Positions 1 to 7,623 of a DNA stretch of 64,000 nt are shown one piece after another. The position numbers and the translations under genes are program-made. The number at the start of each line of letters is the position of its first letter. Positions within the stretch are counted from its first letter, which is position 1. The stretch lies in contig CACJPV010000006.1 of NCBI GenBank assembly GCA_902595425.1, forward strand, positions 1-64,000. The letters run 5' to 3'. The notes below the pieces were generated by a model. That model searched no databases. It worked only from the letters and a program-made list of their open reading frames with translations, and was not told where the DNA came from. The DNA comes from an uncultured Alphaproteobacteria bacterium (lineage in GTDB: Bacteria > Pseudomonadota > Alphaproteobacteria > HIMB59 > GCA-002718135).

Positions 1-798
1 GCTCTCATTACCTATTTTTGGAAAATTAATTTTCCAAGTTTTAATACATTAAATTTACTTTTTGTTTTTTTTGGAGCTGGAATTTTTATTTTTTTTATTG
101 GTTATCAAATTGCTTATAACAAATTTAAATTTACTGTCGATGATAGTGCACTGATCGGGCTTGCTTCATGTTTTGGAAATTCTGTAGCACTTGGTATTCC
201 CTTGATGCATACACTTTTTGGTAAATTAAATGTTATGCCTTATATGATATTAGTTCTTTTTCATGGCTTAGTACATTTTACTTATACGACATTAATAATT
301 GAGAGTTACAGAAATAGATCTTTGAAAATTCATGGACAAATTTTAAGTACATTCATTGGTTTATTTAGAAATGTAGTTCTTGTTGGTATATTTTTTGGAA
401 TTTCACTAAACTATTTTAACATTCCTCAACCAACTAATTTATTATATATACTTAATCTAATTTCAGAAATTGCTTTGCCATGTGTGCTATTATCCCTTGG
501 GTTTGCTCTAGCGTCATTTAATTTAGTTCTTTCATTTAAAAGATCATTAATCTTAACTTTTTTGAAAAATATACTACACCCACTAATTGCATTTACTATC
601 TCTAAATTTTTATTGAATTTAGATGAATTATTAGTGATGACTGTAACTTTAGCTGCAGCATTACCTAGTGGATCACAAACCTATTATTTTGCATTCAGAT
701 ATAATTCTCAAAAAGAACTTATTTCGTCAAATATAGTTTTAAGCACTTTTGTAAGTTTTTTTACTTTATCAATTTTAATTATTCTATTTGATTTTTAG
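1..798 (+). CDS. AEC-family (auxin efflux carrier type) transporter, 5' truncated by the window edge
   Basis: The frame is open from base 1 and runs to a TAG at 796-798, so only the C-terminal 265 residues are visible. They are almost entirely hydrophobic, with about seven or eight membrane segments. The stretch FGNSVALGIPL near base 175 is the conserved substrate-path motif of AEC permeases, which export or take up organic anions. A later glycine/serine-rich segment (LPSGSQTYYFA) fits the second inverted repeat of this fold. An internal ATG at 202 exists, but the coding frame clearly continues upstream of it. The stop codon overlaps that of the convergent TPR gene by 4 bp. The substrate cannot be told from sequence. 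Confidence 0.8.
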   Translation, partial: ALITYFWKINFPSFNTLNLLFVFFGAGIFIFFIGYQIAYNKFKFTVDDSALIGLASCFGNSVALGIPLMHTLFGKLNVMPYMILVLFHGLVHFTYTTLIIESYRNRSLKIHGQILSTFIGLFRNVVLVGIFFGISLNYFNIPQPTNLLYILNLISEIALPCVLLSLGFALASFNLVLSFKRSLILTFLKNILHPLIAFTISKFLLNLDELLVMTVTLAAALPSGSQTYYFAFRYNSQKELISSNIVLSTFVSFFTLSILIILFDF

Positions 799-1340
799 GT
801 AGATTGAGTTGTAAGTGACAAAATTCTATCTTTTTTCATTTTGGTTGAATTACTGTTCGGAAAAATTTCCAACATTTTATCATAGATATCAATAGCTTTT
901 TCAGGCTGATTAAGATGAATAAATATTAAACCCATTCCGTCTAATGCTCCAAAATGCCTTGGTTCAAGCTCTAATGTTTTACTGATATCTCTCATTGAAA
1001 GATCGAAATTTCCCATCATAAAATGAGCTGTTGCTCTTTTATTCCAAGCTTCAGCGAAATTAGGCATTTCAAATATTACCTTATCAAAATAATCAATTGC
1101 CCTAGAATGAAAACCTAGATTCATCATTTGAACGCCAGTCTCAAAAGCTCTTGTCATTTTTGGATCATCAATTTCATGCCATATCTTCCAAATTTGGTTT
1201 GTTAGAGTTTCTATTTCTTGCTGATCTTTTGTGATAGCTAGTTTATCAAATAAATAGTTTAATCTTTGATCATTTTGATCAGCATGTAATTTTAGTGATA
1301 CAGTTAAAATAAAAATTATTATTATGAACCTATGAAACAT
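795..1340 (-). CDS. Secreted or periplasmic TPR-repeat protein
   Basis: This 181-residue protein begins with a short positively charged and hydrophobic signal sequence (about residues 1-20, ending near LHA), so it is probably exported. From about residue 85 there are at least two tetratricopeptide repeats (AEAWNKRATAHFMMGNFD and the following GALDGMGLIFIHL segment), a fold that mediates protein-protein contacts. Similar small TPR lipoproteins or periplasmic proteins are common in alphaproteobacteria, and their partners are usually unknown. Its first codons overlap the end of the upstream DUF2805-like gene by 11 bp, so the two are probably co-transcribed. No catalytic motif is visible. Confidence 0.75.
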   Translation of the reverse strand: MFHRFIIIIFILTVSLKLHADQNDQRLNYLFDKLAITKDQQEIETLTNQIWKIWHEIDDPKMTRAFETGVQMMNLGFHSRAIDYFDKVIFEMPNFAEAWNKRATAHFMMGNFDLSMRDISKTLELEPRHFGALDGMGLIFIHLNQPEKAIDIYDKMLEIFPNSNSTKMKKDRILSLTTQST

Positions 1341-1569
1341 AATTTTTTATATCTATTTTGGTAAATTGTTGAGACAAAGATCTTTTTTTTTCGTGCTTTC
1401 TTGTTCTACCACTAACTCTTTCTCGCCATACTTTGAATGACTTTGGTTTAAGATTTTTTCTCATTATTTTTATTACATCTGACTCATTTATACCGTGGAT
1501 TCTCTTTATTTTCTCAAATGATGTTCTATCACACCAAGCTAATTTAATAATATTGTCTATATTTTGCAC
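1330..1569 (-). CDS. TIGR03643/DUF2805-family small protein
   Basis: A 79-residue basic protein of unknown function. It opens with IDNIIKLAWCDRTSFEKI and continues with a GINESDVIKIMR segment and KPKSFKVWRERV, followed by a basic tail (SGRTRKHEKK). This pattern matches the small TIGR03643 (DUF2805) family as I remember it. The helix-turn-helix-like N-terminal half and the charged tail could suit nucleic-acid contact, but that is only inference. It is the first gene of a two-gene minus-strand unit with the TPR protein and is divergent from the GST gene across 42 bp, which must hold both promoters. Confidence 0.7.
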   Translation of the reverse strand: MQNIDNIIKLAWCDRTSFEKIKRIHGINESDVIKIMRKNLKPKSFKVWRERVSGRTRKHEKKRSLSQQFTKIDIKNYVS

Positions 1570-1611
1570 AATATAATTAATATAGTGTTCTAAATTAAAT
1601 AAACGATAGTT

Positions 1612-2208
1612 ATGATAAAATTGTACACAGCCCCAACTCCTAATGGGAGAAAAATCAGTATTTTACTGGAGGAATTAAAAGTAGAATATAAATGTATTTT
1701 AGTAAATCTAGATAAAAAAGAACAGTTTAAAAAAAAATTTTCTAAAATATCCCCAACAAATAAAATACCAGTAATTGAAGATTGTGAACATAAAAAAATA
1801 ATATTCGAATCTGGAGCGATTTTAATTTACTTAGCTGAAAAATACAAAAAATACTTGCCCAAAAATAAATATTGGGAAGTGCTACAATGGGTTGTATTTC
1901 AAGTGGCCTATGTAGGGCCAATGCTAGGCCAAGCTCATCAATATCTTTACTATAATTCAGGAAAAAGTAAATTTGCAGAAAAAAAATCAAGACAATACAC
2001 TAAACATGTTTATGAAATTTTAGAAAAACATCTAACTAATAATATTTATTTTGCTGGCAGATACTCAATAGCTGATATCGCAATTTGGCCATGGGTGGAT
2101 AGGCATGAAAGACATCAAATTAAGTTAAACAAATATCCCAACACAGAAAAATGGTACAAAAAAATATCAAAAAGACCTGCTGTTATAAAGGGATATAATG
2201 TAGTGTAA
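1612..2208 (+). CDS. Glutathione S-transferase family protein
   Basis: A 198-residue protein with the GST architecture. A thioredoxin-like N-terminal domain (residues 1 to about 80) starts IKLYTAPTPNGRKISILLEEL, where TPNGRK is the loop seen in YfcG/YghU-type enzymes, and includes the cis-proline motif NKIPVIED and the glutathione-binding FESGAILIYLAEKY. An all-helical C-terminal domain contains the N-capping/hydrophobic-staple pattern SIADIAIWPWV. YfcG-like GSTs reduce glutathione-linked disulfides or add glutathione to electrophiles in the cytoplasm. The stop lies 4 bp before the racemase start, which suggests a shared transcript. The substrate is unknown. Confidence 0.88.
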   Translation: MIKLYTAPTPNGRKISILLEELKVEYKCILVNLDKKEQFKKKFSKISPTNKIPVIEDCEHKKIIFESGAILIYLAEKYKKYLPKNKYWEVLQWVVFQVAYVGPMLGQAHQYLYYNSGKSKFAEKKSRQYTKHVYEILEKHLTNNIYFAGRYSIADIAIWPWVDRHERHQIKLNKYPNTEKWYKKISKRPAVIKGYNVV

Positions 2209-2212
2209 ATCT

Positions 2213-2950
2213 ATGAAAAAAATTAAAATTCATTATCAATTTGCAACTGCTAAAGGAAAAACTAAGAATGGTAATGCTGAGATTTCTAAAAGATTAAATT
2301 TTATTAATAAAAATATTGATAAAAAAAGTATTGTAAAATTATCTGTTCCCGTCAAAGGACCAGGATCGATTGAGACGGAGTACGATGAAGCCATAGCAAT
2401 ACCAAATGTTATTAATGGAATTGTAAAAGCAGAAAAAGAAAAGTTTGATGTAGCAATAATTAGTTGTTTTTCAGATCCAGGGTTATCTGCATGTAGAGAA
2501 AAAGTTTCAATTCCAGTAATAGGATCAGGAGAGAATTCAATTTTTTTAGCTAGTCAATTAGGTAATAAATTTAGTATATTATCTCCCTTAAAAGAAAATG
2601 GATTTACGTTTAAAAACAAAGTTTCTAAATTAGGATTAGATAAAAAATATTGTTCAACAAGAGCAATTAATACTTCTGTATTAGCATTAGCAAAAAATAA
2701 AAATTCAACATTAAAAAAATTAGTTCTTGCTGGTAAAAAAGCAATTGAAATTGATGGTGCTGATGTTTTAATTTTAGGATGTATGAGTATGGCATTTCAC
2801 GATATCACAATTACGTTAGAAAAAAAATTAAAAGTACCTGTAATAAATCCAGTAAAAGCAAGTTTGCTTATGGCAGAGTCAATCGTTAAAATGAATATAT
2901 CGCATAGTAAGTTAGCATATCCAACACCACCTGATAAAATAATATACTAA
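2213..2950 (+). CDS. Asp/Glu/hydantoin racemase family protein (copy A)
   Basis: A 245-residue cofactor-independent racemase-fold protein. Two cysteines lie in the places expected of the two-base catalytic mechanism: Cys85 in IISCFSDPGL and Cys190 in LILGCMSMAF. The GSGENS segment after residue 104 would bind substrate carboxylate. The family includes aspartate and glutamate racemases, hydantoin racemases and maleate isomerases; the xxxGCFxDPGL form is closest to hydantoin racemase-like members. It may supply L-amino acids or invert hydantoin-type compounds released by nearby hydrolases (inference). A second, distant copy follows 57 bp downstream. Confidence 0.82.
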   Translation: MKKIKIHYQFATAKGKTKNGNAEISKRLNFINKNIDKKSIVKLSVPVKGPGSIETEYDEAIAIPNVINGIVKAEKEKFDVAIISCFSDPGLSACREKVSIPVIGSGENSIFLASQLGNKFSILSPLKENGFTFKNKVSKLGLDKKYCSTRAINTSVLALAKNKNSTLKKLVLAGKKAIEIDGADVLILGCMSMAFHDITITLEKKLKVPVINPVKASLLMAESIVKMNISHSKLAYPTPPDKIIY

Positions 2951-3007
2951 TTCTCTTTATTTTTTAAAATTACTAGGATTATTTATAAGTTTATATATAA
3001 TAAAAAT

Positions 3008-3763
3008 ATGGCGATAGTTTATCTAGTACCGGGGAACATGACTGGTGGACCTTATGGAATTAAAGAATTAAAAAGAAGAGAGAAGCTTCTAAAAGACTGG
3101 TCCTTTAATTCTTCAAATGTAAAAGTATATGATGTTCCAAAAGGAGGAAGTTCTATTGAGTCATCATACGAAGAAATAGCATCTATCATACCTGCTGTTG
3201 ATCGCTTAAGTGAAATAACAAAGTTTGAAAATATTGATGCAGCAATTCTTGGGTGTTTTGGTGATCCAGGGCTTGACGTATTCAGAGAAATGTTTGATTT
3301 TCCTATTATTGGTCCAGCGCAAACATCGATGCATACTGCCTGTCAGTTAGGGCATAAGTTTTCTGTTATTACAATTTTTGACTCAATGTTAAATATGGCA
3401 GAAAAACAAGTACATGAATATGGTCTTGGTCATCATTTAGCTTCAGTAAGAGCAATAAATATTCCTGTTCTAGAATTATTGAAAGATTTGAATTTAACAT
3501 ACAAAAAAATGTCAGCCTTGGGAGAAAAAATCGTAAAGGAAGATAGAGCCGATGCTATACTTTTAGGTTGTATGACAATGTCTTTTTCGGGTTTGGATAA
3601 AAAACTTGAAAAAAAATTAGGAATACCTGTTTTAAATGCAGGGAGAGTTTCACTAAAAATGGCTGAGAGTTTATTGTCTATGCAGATAAGTCACTCCAAA
3701 AATACTTACCCATTCCCAACAAAACTTTTAAGTAAACAAAGATCAAAGAAAAAAAGAGCTTAA
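3008..3763 (+). CDS. Asp/Glu/hydantoin racemase family protein (copy B)
   Basis: A 251-residue protein of the same racemase fold as its neighbour, with the cysteine pair Cys83 (ILGCFGDPGLDVF) and Cys188 (LLGCMTMSFSG). Both copies share the GCFxDPGL and GCMxMxF signatures but differ strongly elsewhere, so this is an old duplication and the substrates may differ. The two genes together with the convergent dipeptide/oligopeptide ABC operon suggest handling of D- or modified amino acids. The TAA stop at 3761-3763 directly abuts the stop of the convergent ATPase gene (3764-3766) with no base between. No strong ribosome-binding site is seen before the ATG. Confidence 0.82.
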   Translation: MAIVYLVPGNMTGGPYGIKELKRREKLLKDWSFNSSNVKVYDVPKGGSSIESSYEEIASIIPAVDRLSEITKFENIDAAILGCFGDPGLDVFREMFDFPIIGPAQTSMHTACQLGHKFSVITIFDSMLNMAEKQVHEYGLGHHLASVRAINIPVLELLKDLNLTYKKMSALGEKIVKEDRADAILLGCMTMSFSGLDKKLEKKLGIPVLNAGRVSLKMAESLLSMQISHSKNTYPFPTKLLSKQRSKKKRA

Positions 3764-4756
3764 TTATTTACAGTTAATACAACACTTATCTACCCAATGA
3801 CCGGGTTTTGCCTCTATCAATCCCATTTTAATATTACCATGTTTACAATCATGTGATGGATTAGGACATCTGTCAGAAAATTTACATCCTTCGTAAAATT
3901 TTGTCGCATCCGGTATATTTCCAATAATTGGTAATGGTTCGTGAGATTGATCAACGTGAGGAACAGGAACAGCTTCAACAAGAGCTTTTGTGTATGGATG
4001 TAAAGGATTTGAAATTACTTCTTTTGTTGGGCCGTCTTCAACCACACTTCCTAAATACATAACAATAGTTCTTTCACACACATATTTTACCAATGCTAAA
4101 TCATGTGAAATATAAATAGCAGTAAAGTTCATAGATTTTTTTGCTTGATTAAAGGCATTTAAAATTCCTGCTCTAACACTGACATCCAGCATAGATACAG
4201 GTTCATCAGCAACTACAAACTTTGGACTTATTATTAGCGCTCTTGCTAAAACAATTCTTTGTAATTGACCACCAGAAAGCTCATGTGGATATTTATATAA
4301 ATACTCTTCCTTATTTTTAAGTTTTACTAAATCCATCACATTACTTATGAGATTATCAAAATCAGTCTCTCTATATTTCAGAGATTTTAATGGTTCTAAT
4401 AAAATATCTTTAATTGTAAATCTTGGATTAAGTGAATCATAAGGGTTTTGAAAAACGAATTGTAAATTTTTTTTAAAATTATGAATTTCATCAACAGTAT
4501 TTATTTTATTAATATTTTTACTTTCAAATAAAATTTCACCAGATGTTGGCTCCAACAAATTTAATATTAACTTAGCAAGAGTAGTCTTTCCACAACCTGA
4601 CTCACCAACTATACCCACAGACTCACCTTGATTTATTTTAAAGCTAACATTATCAACTGCTCTAACTTTTGGTTTGATGCCAGTTAGTAATTCGCTTATA
4701 TTTCTAGAGACATCATAATGTTTGGAAACATTTTTAAATTCTAAAACTGTACTCAT
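3764..4756 (-). CDS. Peptide ABC transporter ATPase, DppF/OppF type (SBP1 system)
   Basis: A 330-residue cytoplasmic ATPase powering the SBP1 importer. Visible motifs are Walker A GESGCGKT, the Q-loop FVFQNPYDSLNPR, signature LSGGQLQR, Walker B VVADEP and the switch histidine in ISHD. The C-terminal oligopeptide-transporter extension has the cysteine pattern GCKFSDRCPN...C...CCINC, which in some Dpp ATPases binds an iron-sulphur cluster. I place the start at the ATG at 4756, just after the upstream ATPase stop (4758); a longer frame adds nine residues that do not resemble the family. Last gene of the five-gene SBP1 operon. Confidence 0.9.
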   Translation of the reverse strand: MSTVLEFKNVSKHYDVSRNISELLTGIKPKVRAVDNVSFKINQGESVGIVGESGCGKTTLAKLILNLLEPTSGEILFESKNINKINTVDEIHNFKKNLQFVFQNPYDSLNPRFTIKDILLEPLKSLKYRETDFDNLISNVMDLVKLKNKEEYLYKYPHELSGGQLQRIVLARALIISPKFVVADEPVSMLDVSVRAGILNAFNQAKKSMNFTAIYISHDLALVKYVCERTIVMYLGSVVEDGPTKEVISNPLHPYTKALVEAVPVPHVDQSHEPLPIIGNIPDATKFYEGCKFSDRCPNPSHDCKHGNIKMGLIEAKPGHWVDKCCINCK

Positions 4757-4757
4757 A

Positions 4758-5759
4758 TTATTCTTGCGACTCCCAAGTTTCAATTTTTTTAGATTTAGCT
4801 AAAAGATCAGTTTGATCATTAGTTCGCCAACATATTACTTCTCTATCATTAATTTTTAAACGATCAGGTTTAGTCTCGCATTTACTAACCTCAAATGGAC
4901 ATCTTGATTTGAAACGACATCCAGTTGGAGGACTTATTAAATTAGGAGGGGTTCCATTAATTGGAACAAGAAAATCATTTGTTGAGTGAAGATCTGGAAA
5001 AGCATTATTGAGTCCCATTGTATATGGATGAAAAGGTTTTTCTAAAATATCTTTTACAGGTCCAGTTTCAACTATCTCTCCTGCATACATAACTGCAACT
5101 TTTTGACAGATATAAGCAACGACCGAAACATCATGAGTAACTAGAATAATTGATAAATTTAATTTATTTCTTAACTCATTAAAAAGATCTAAAATCTGTC
5201 TTTGAACAATAACATCAAGAGCTGTAACTGGTTCATCTGCAATTACAATTTGTGGTTCCAATGCTAAAGCCATAGCGATTGCAACTCTTTGTTTCATTCC
5301 TCCACTAAACTGATGAGGAAAATCTCTTAATCTATTTTTTTCAATACCAACTAAATTAAAAAGCTCTTCAGATCTTTTATCAGCTGATTTTTTGCTATGA
5401 TTGCCTCTTATAATTAAAATTTCTCTCATTTGATCTATTATTCTATAAACAGGATCAAGAGAATTCATTGCACTTTGCGGAATAAAAGCAATGTCTTTCC
5501 ATTTATAATCTAAATTTACTAAATTATCTTCAGAGTCTAATATTTTATTATCTTGAAAAAATATCTCTCCTGATGCTATCTTTGCTGATTGAGGGTTTAC
5601 TCCCATGATGCTTCTAGCGAGAGTTGTTTTACCACATCCTGATTCACCAACTATACCTAACAATTCACCTTTTGATAAATTAAGTGAAACATTATCTACA
5701 GCTTTTACAACATAGTCTTTTCCAACATAATGAATACTTAAATTTTTAACTTGCAACAT
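4758..5759 (-). CDS. Peptide ABC transporter ATPase, DppD/OppD type (SBP1 system)
   Basis: A 333-residue ATPase partner of the preceding DppF-type protein. Motifs are Walker A GESGCGKT, Q-loop FIPQSAMNSLDPV, signature FSGGMKQR, Walker B VIADEP and THD switch, followed by the peptide-transporter C-terminal domain with cysteines (GCRFKSRCPFEVSKC and VICWR). SGGMKQR versus SGGQLQR distinguishes the D-type from the F-type subunit. The start is taken at the ATG at 5759, which begins MLQVKNLSIHY as in relatives and sits 4 bp after the permease stop; the longer open frame would overlap the permease by 65 bp. Confidence 0.9.
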   Translation of the reverse strand: MLQVKNLSIHYVGKDYVVKAVDNVSLNLSKGELLGIVGESGCGKTTLARSIMGVNPQSAKIASGEIFFQDNKILDSEDNLVNLDYKWKDIAFIPQSAMNSLDPVYRIIDQMREILIIRGNHSKKSADKRSEELFNLVGIEKNRLRDFPHQFSGGMKQRVAIAMALALEPQIVIADEPVTALDVIVQRQILDLFNELRNKLNLSIILVTHDVSVVAYICQKVAVMYAGEIVETGPVKDILEKPFHPYTMGLNNAFPDLHSTNDFLVPINGTPPNLISPPTGCRFKSRCPFEVSKCETKPDRLKINDREVICWRTNDQTDLLAKSKKIETWESQE

Positions 5760-5763
5760 AATT

Positions 5764-6615
5764 TTACTTTTTAATTTTTGGAAATAAAATTTCCTCATAT
5801 CCTCTACTGATAAAAAAACCCGCAACAACCATTAGAACTATACATATTCCTGGGGGGATAAACCAAATGTAAGCTTTTAGTGACAAGGCTTGAGAACTAT
5901 ATGCATCTTGTAACATATAACCCCAAGATATAACGTCAGAAGGTCCAAATCCCAAGAAGCTGACACTTGCCTCAGTTAATATTGCCCAACCAATAGCAAT
6001 CGATCCATATAAAAAAGATAAAGGAAGTATGTTGGGAGCTATATGCATAAAAATAATTCTGAAATTACTACATCCTGAAACTTTAGCTGATTCTATATAA
6101 CCTCTTTCCCTTAATGTTAGTACTTGGCTTCTTATGATTCTACCTGCATTTGGCCATAGCAATAAGCCGATAGCAATAACAACATTCCATGAACTAGGAC
6201 CTAAAAAAGCAGCTAAAACTATTACAAAAGGTAAAAAAGGCAATCCAAGTGCAATATCAGCTAATCGCATAATTAAGTTGTCTATCCATCCACCGTAAAA
6301 ACCTGATATTAAACCAACTATTGTGCCTAAAATTGCTACAGCTAATGCAGCACTTAAACCAACAGCAAGCGCGTTCCTTGAACCATAAATTAATTGAGAA
6401 AAAATATCTCTACCATTTGAAGTAGTTCCTAAGAAATATTCCAAACTAGGAGGTAAATTTCTTGCTAAACCACTTGAAGAGAAATTTATTCTTAGCGGAT
6501 CATTGGTAGCTATAAGATCAGCAAAAATTGCAATTATAATAAAGAATATATAAATACCAACACCTACAGTTGCATAGTTGTTTTCTCTAAATATTTTATA
6601 AAGTTCTTTAATCAT
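5764..6615 (-). CDS. Peptide ABC transporter permease, DppC type (SBP1 system)
   Basis: A 283-residue inner-membrane permease. An N-terminal membrane segment (about residues 16-36) is followed by the periplasmic part with FFLGTTSNGRDIFSQLIYGSRNAL, the hallmark of DppC/OppC proteins, then five more membrane segments. The cytoplasmic EAA loop (YIESAKVSGCSNFRIIFMH) contacts the ATPases. The C-terminal SFLGFGPSDVISWGYML is also typical. It forms the heterodimeric translocation path with the DppB-type permease, whose stop lies 2 bp upstream of this start. The complete SBP-B-C-D-F order means this system can work on its own. Confidence 0.92.
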   Translation of the reverse strand: MIKELYKIFRENNYATVGVGIYIFFIIIAIFADLIATNDPLRINFSSSGLARNLPPSLEYFLGTTSNGRDIFSQLIYGSRNALAVGLSAALAVAILGTIVGLISGFYGGWIDNLIMRLADIALGLPFLPFVIVLAAFLGPSSWNVVIAIGLLLWPNAGRIIRSQVLTLRERGYIESAKVSGCSNFRIIFMHIAPNILPLSFLYGSIAIGWAILTEASVSFLGFGPSDVISWGYMLQDAYSSQALSLKAYIWFIPPGICIVLMVVAGFFISRGYEEILFPKIKK

Positions 6616-6616
6616 A

Positions 6617-7603
6617 TTAGTTTTTTGTCTTATAGCTAACTCTTGGATCTAAAAATAAATACATTAAATCTGCGAGAAAATTCATTATTATTAAAATTGC
6701 TGTAAGAAAAATAAATGCTCCTTGAGCAAGAGGATAATCACTTGATGATACGGCAAAAACCAACAATCTACCTAATCCAGGCCAACTAAAAACTGTCTCA
6801 ATGACAACATTACCTCCAAATGCAAAACCAACACCAAGTGTAAAGGCAGTTGCTACAGGTAATAGAGCATTCCTAGCGGCATGATATATTACTATTCTCC
6901 AACTAGATAAACCTTTCATCTTAGACATTGTAACAAAATCTTCTTGCATTACTTCAAGCATATTCGATCTCATTAATAACAAGGGCAAACCTTGAAGATA
7001 TAAAGCAAGAACTAAAGATGGTAATATTAAATGGTAATAAAAATGTAGGCTAGTTAACTTAGATAATGTAGTTTCATAAATCACTCCAGCTGCACTTGTG
7101 CCGCCAGATGGAAAAATATCTAATTGAAAACTAAAAAAAGCAAGTGCAATCATACCAAGCCAAAATTCAGGAGCTGATCTTGTGGTAAGCACAATAGGAA
7201 TTGATATGCCTTCAATAAGAGTATCCCTTTTCCAGGCTAAATAAGCACCAGCTATAACACCGAATATATATGCAATTATTAATGAAAATAATGTAAGAAT
7301 AATTGAGTTTGGTAAAGCCTCAACTATCATATCAATAACTGGTTTATTATAAGTAAACGATAATCCAAAATCTCCTTTAAGAGTATTGAATAAAAAAAGA
7401 GTATATTGCTCAAATAAAGATTTATCTAAACCAAATCTTTTTACCAACAAATCATGCTGTTCATCAGTAAATGTGGTTCCTATAAATGCAGTAAGGGGCG
7501 AACCTGGCATCAGTCTGAACATGAAGAAGATAATTGTTGCTACAACCCATAGAACAAATATCATATATAAGAATCTTCGAATTATAGACCAAAAGTCAAA
7601 CAT
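6617..7603 (-). CDS. Peptide ABC transporter permease, DppB type (SBP1 system)
   Basis: A 328-residue permease with six predicted membrane segments. The N-terminus has the RLMPGSPLTAFIG segment followed by FGLDKSLFEQYTLFLFNTLKGDFGLSF, the DppB/OppB signature. The EAA loop is FVTMSKMKGLSSWRIVIYHAARNALLPV, and the FSWPGLGRLLVFAV and LDPRVSYK segments close the protein as in relatives. It begins 20 bp after the SBP1 stop, behind a GGGG-rich ribosome site. Unlike the other three binding-protein genes in the window, no hairpin separates it from its binding protein. Confidence 0.92.
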   Translation of the reverse strand: MFDFWSIIRRFLYMIFVLWVVATIIFFMFRLMPGSPLTAFIGTTFTDEQHDLLVKRFGLDKSLFEQYTLFLFNTLKGDFGLSFTYNKPVIDMIVEALPNSIILTLFSLIIAYIFGVIAGAYLAWKRDTLIEGISIPIVLTTRSAPEFWLGMIALAFFSFQLDIFPSGGTSAAGVIYETTLSKLTSLHFYYHLILPSLVLALYLQGLPLLLMRSNMLEVMQEDFVTMSKMKGLSSWRIVIYHAARNALLPVATAFTLGVGFAFGGNVVIETVFSWPGLGRLLVFAVSSSDYPLAQGAFIFLTAILIIMNFLADLMYLFLDPRVSYKTKN

Positions 7604-7623
7604 CCGCCCCTTACTTTCTTGTA

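Noticed and set aside
3008-3763. Recent tandem duplication of the racemase genes
   Set aside because: Outside the two cysteine motifs the proteins are too different; the duplication is ancient or the genes were brought together.
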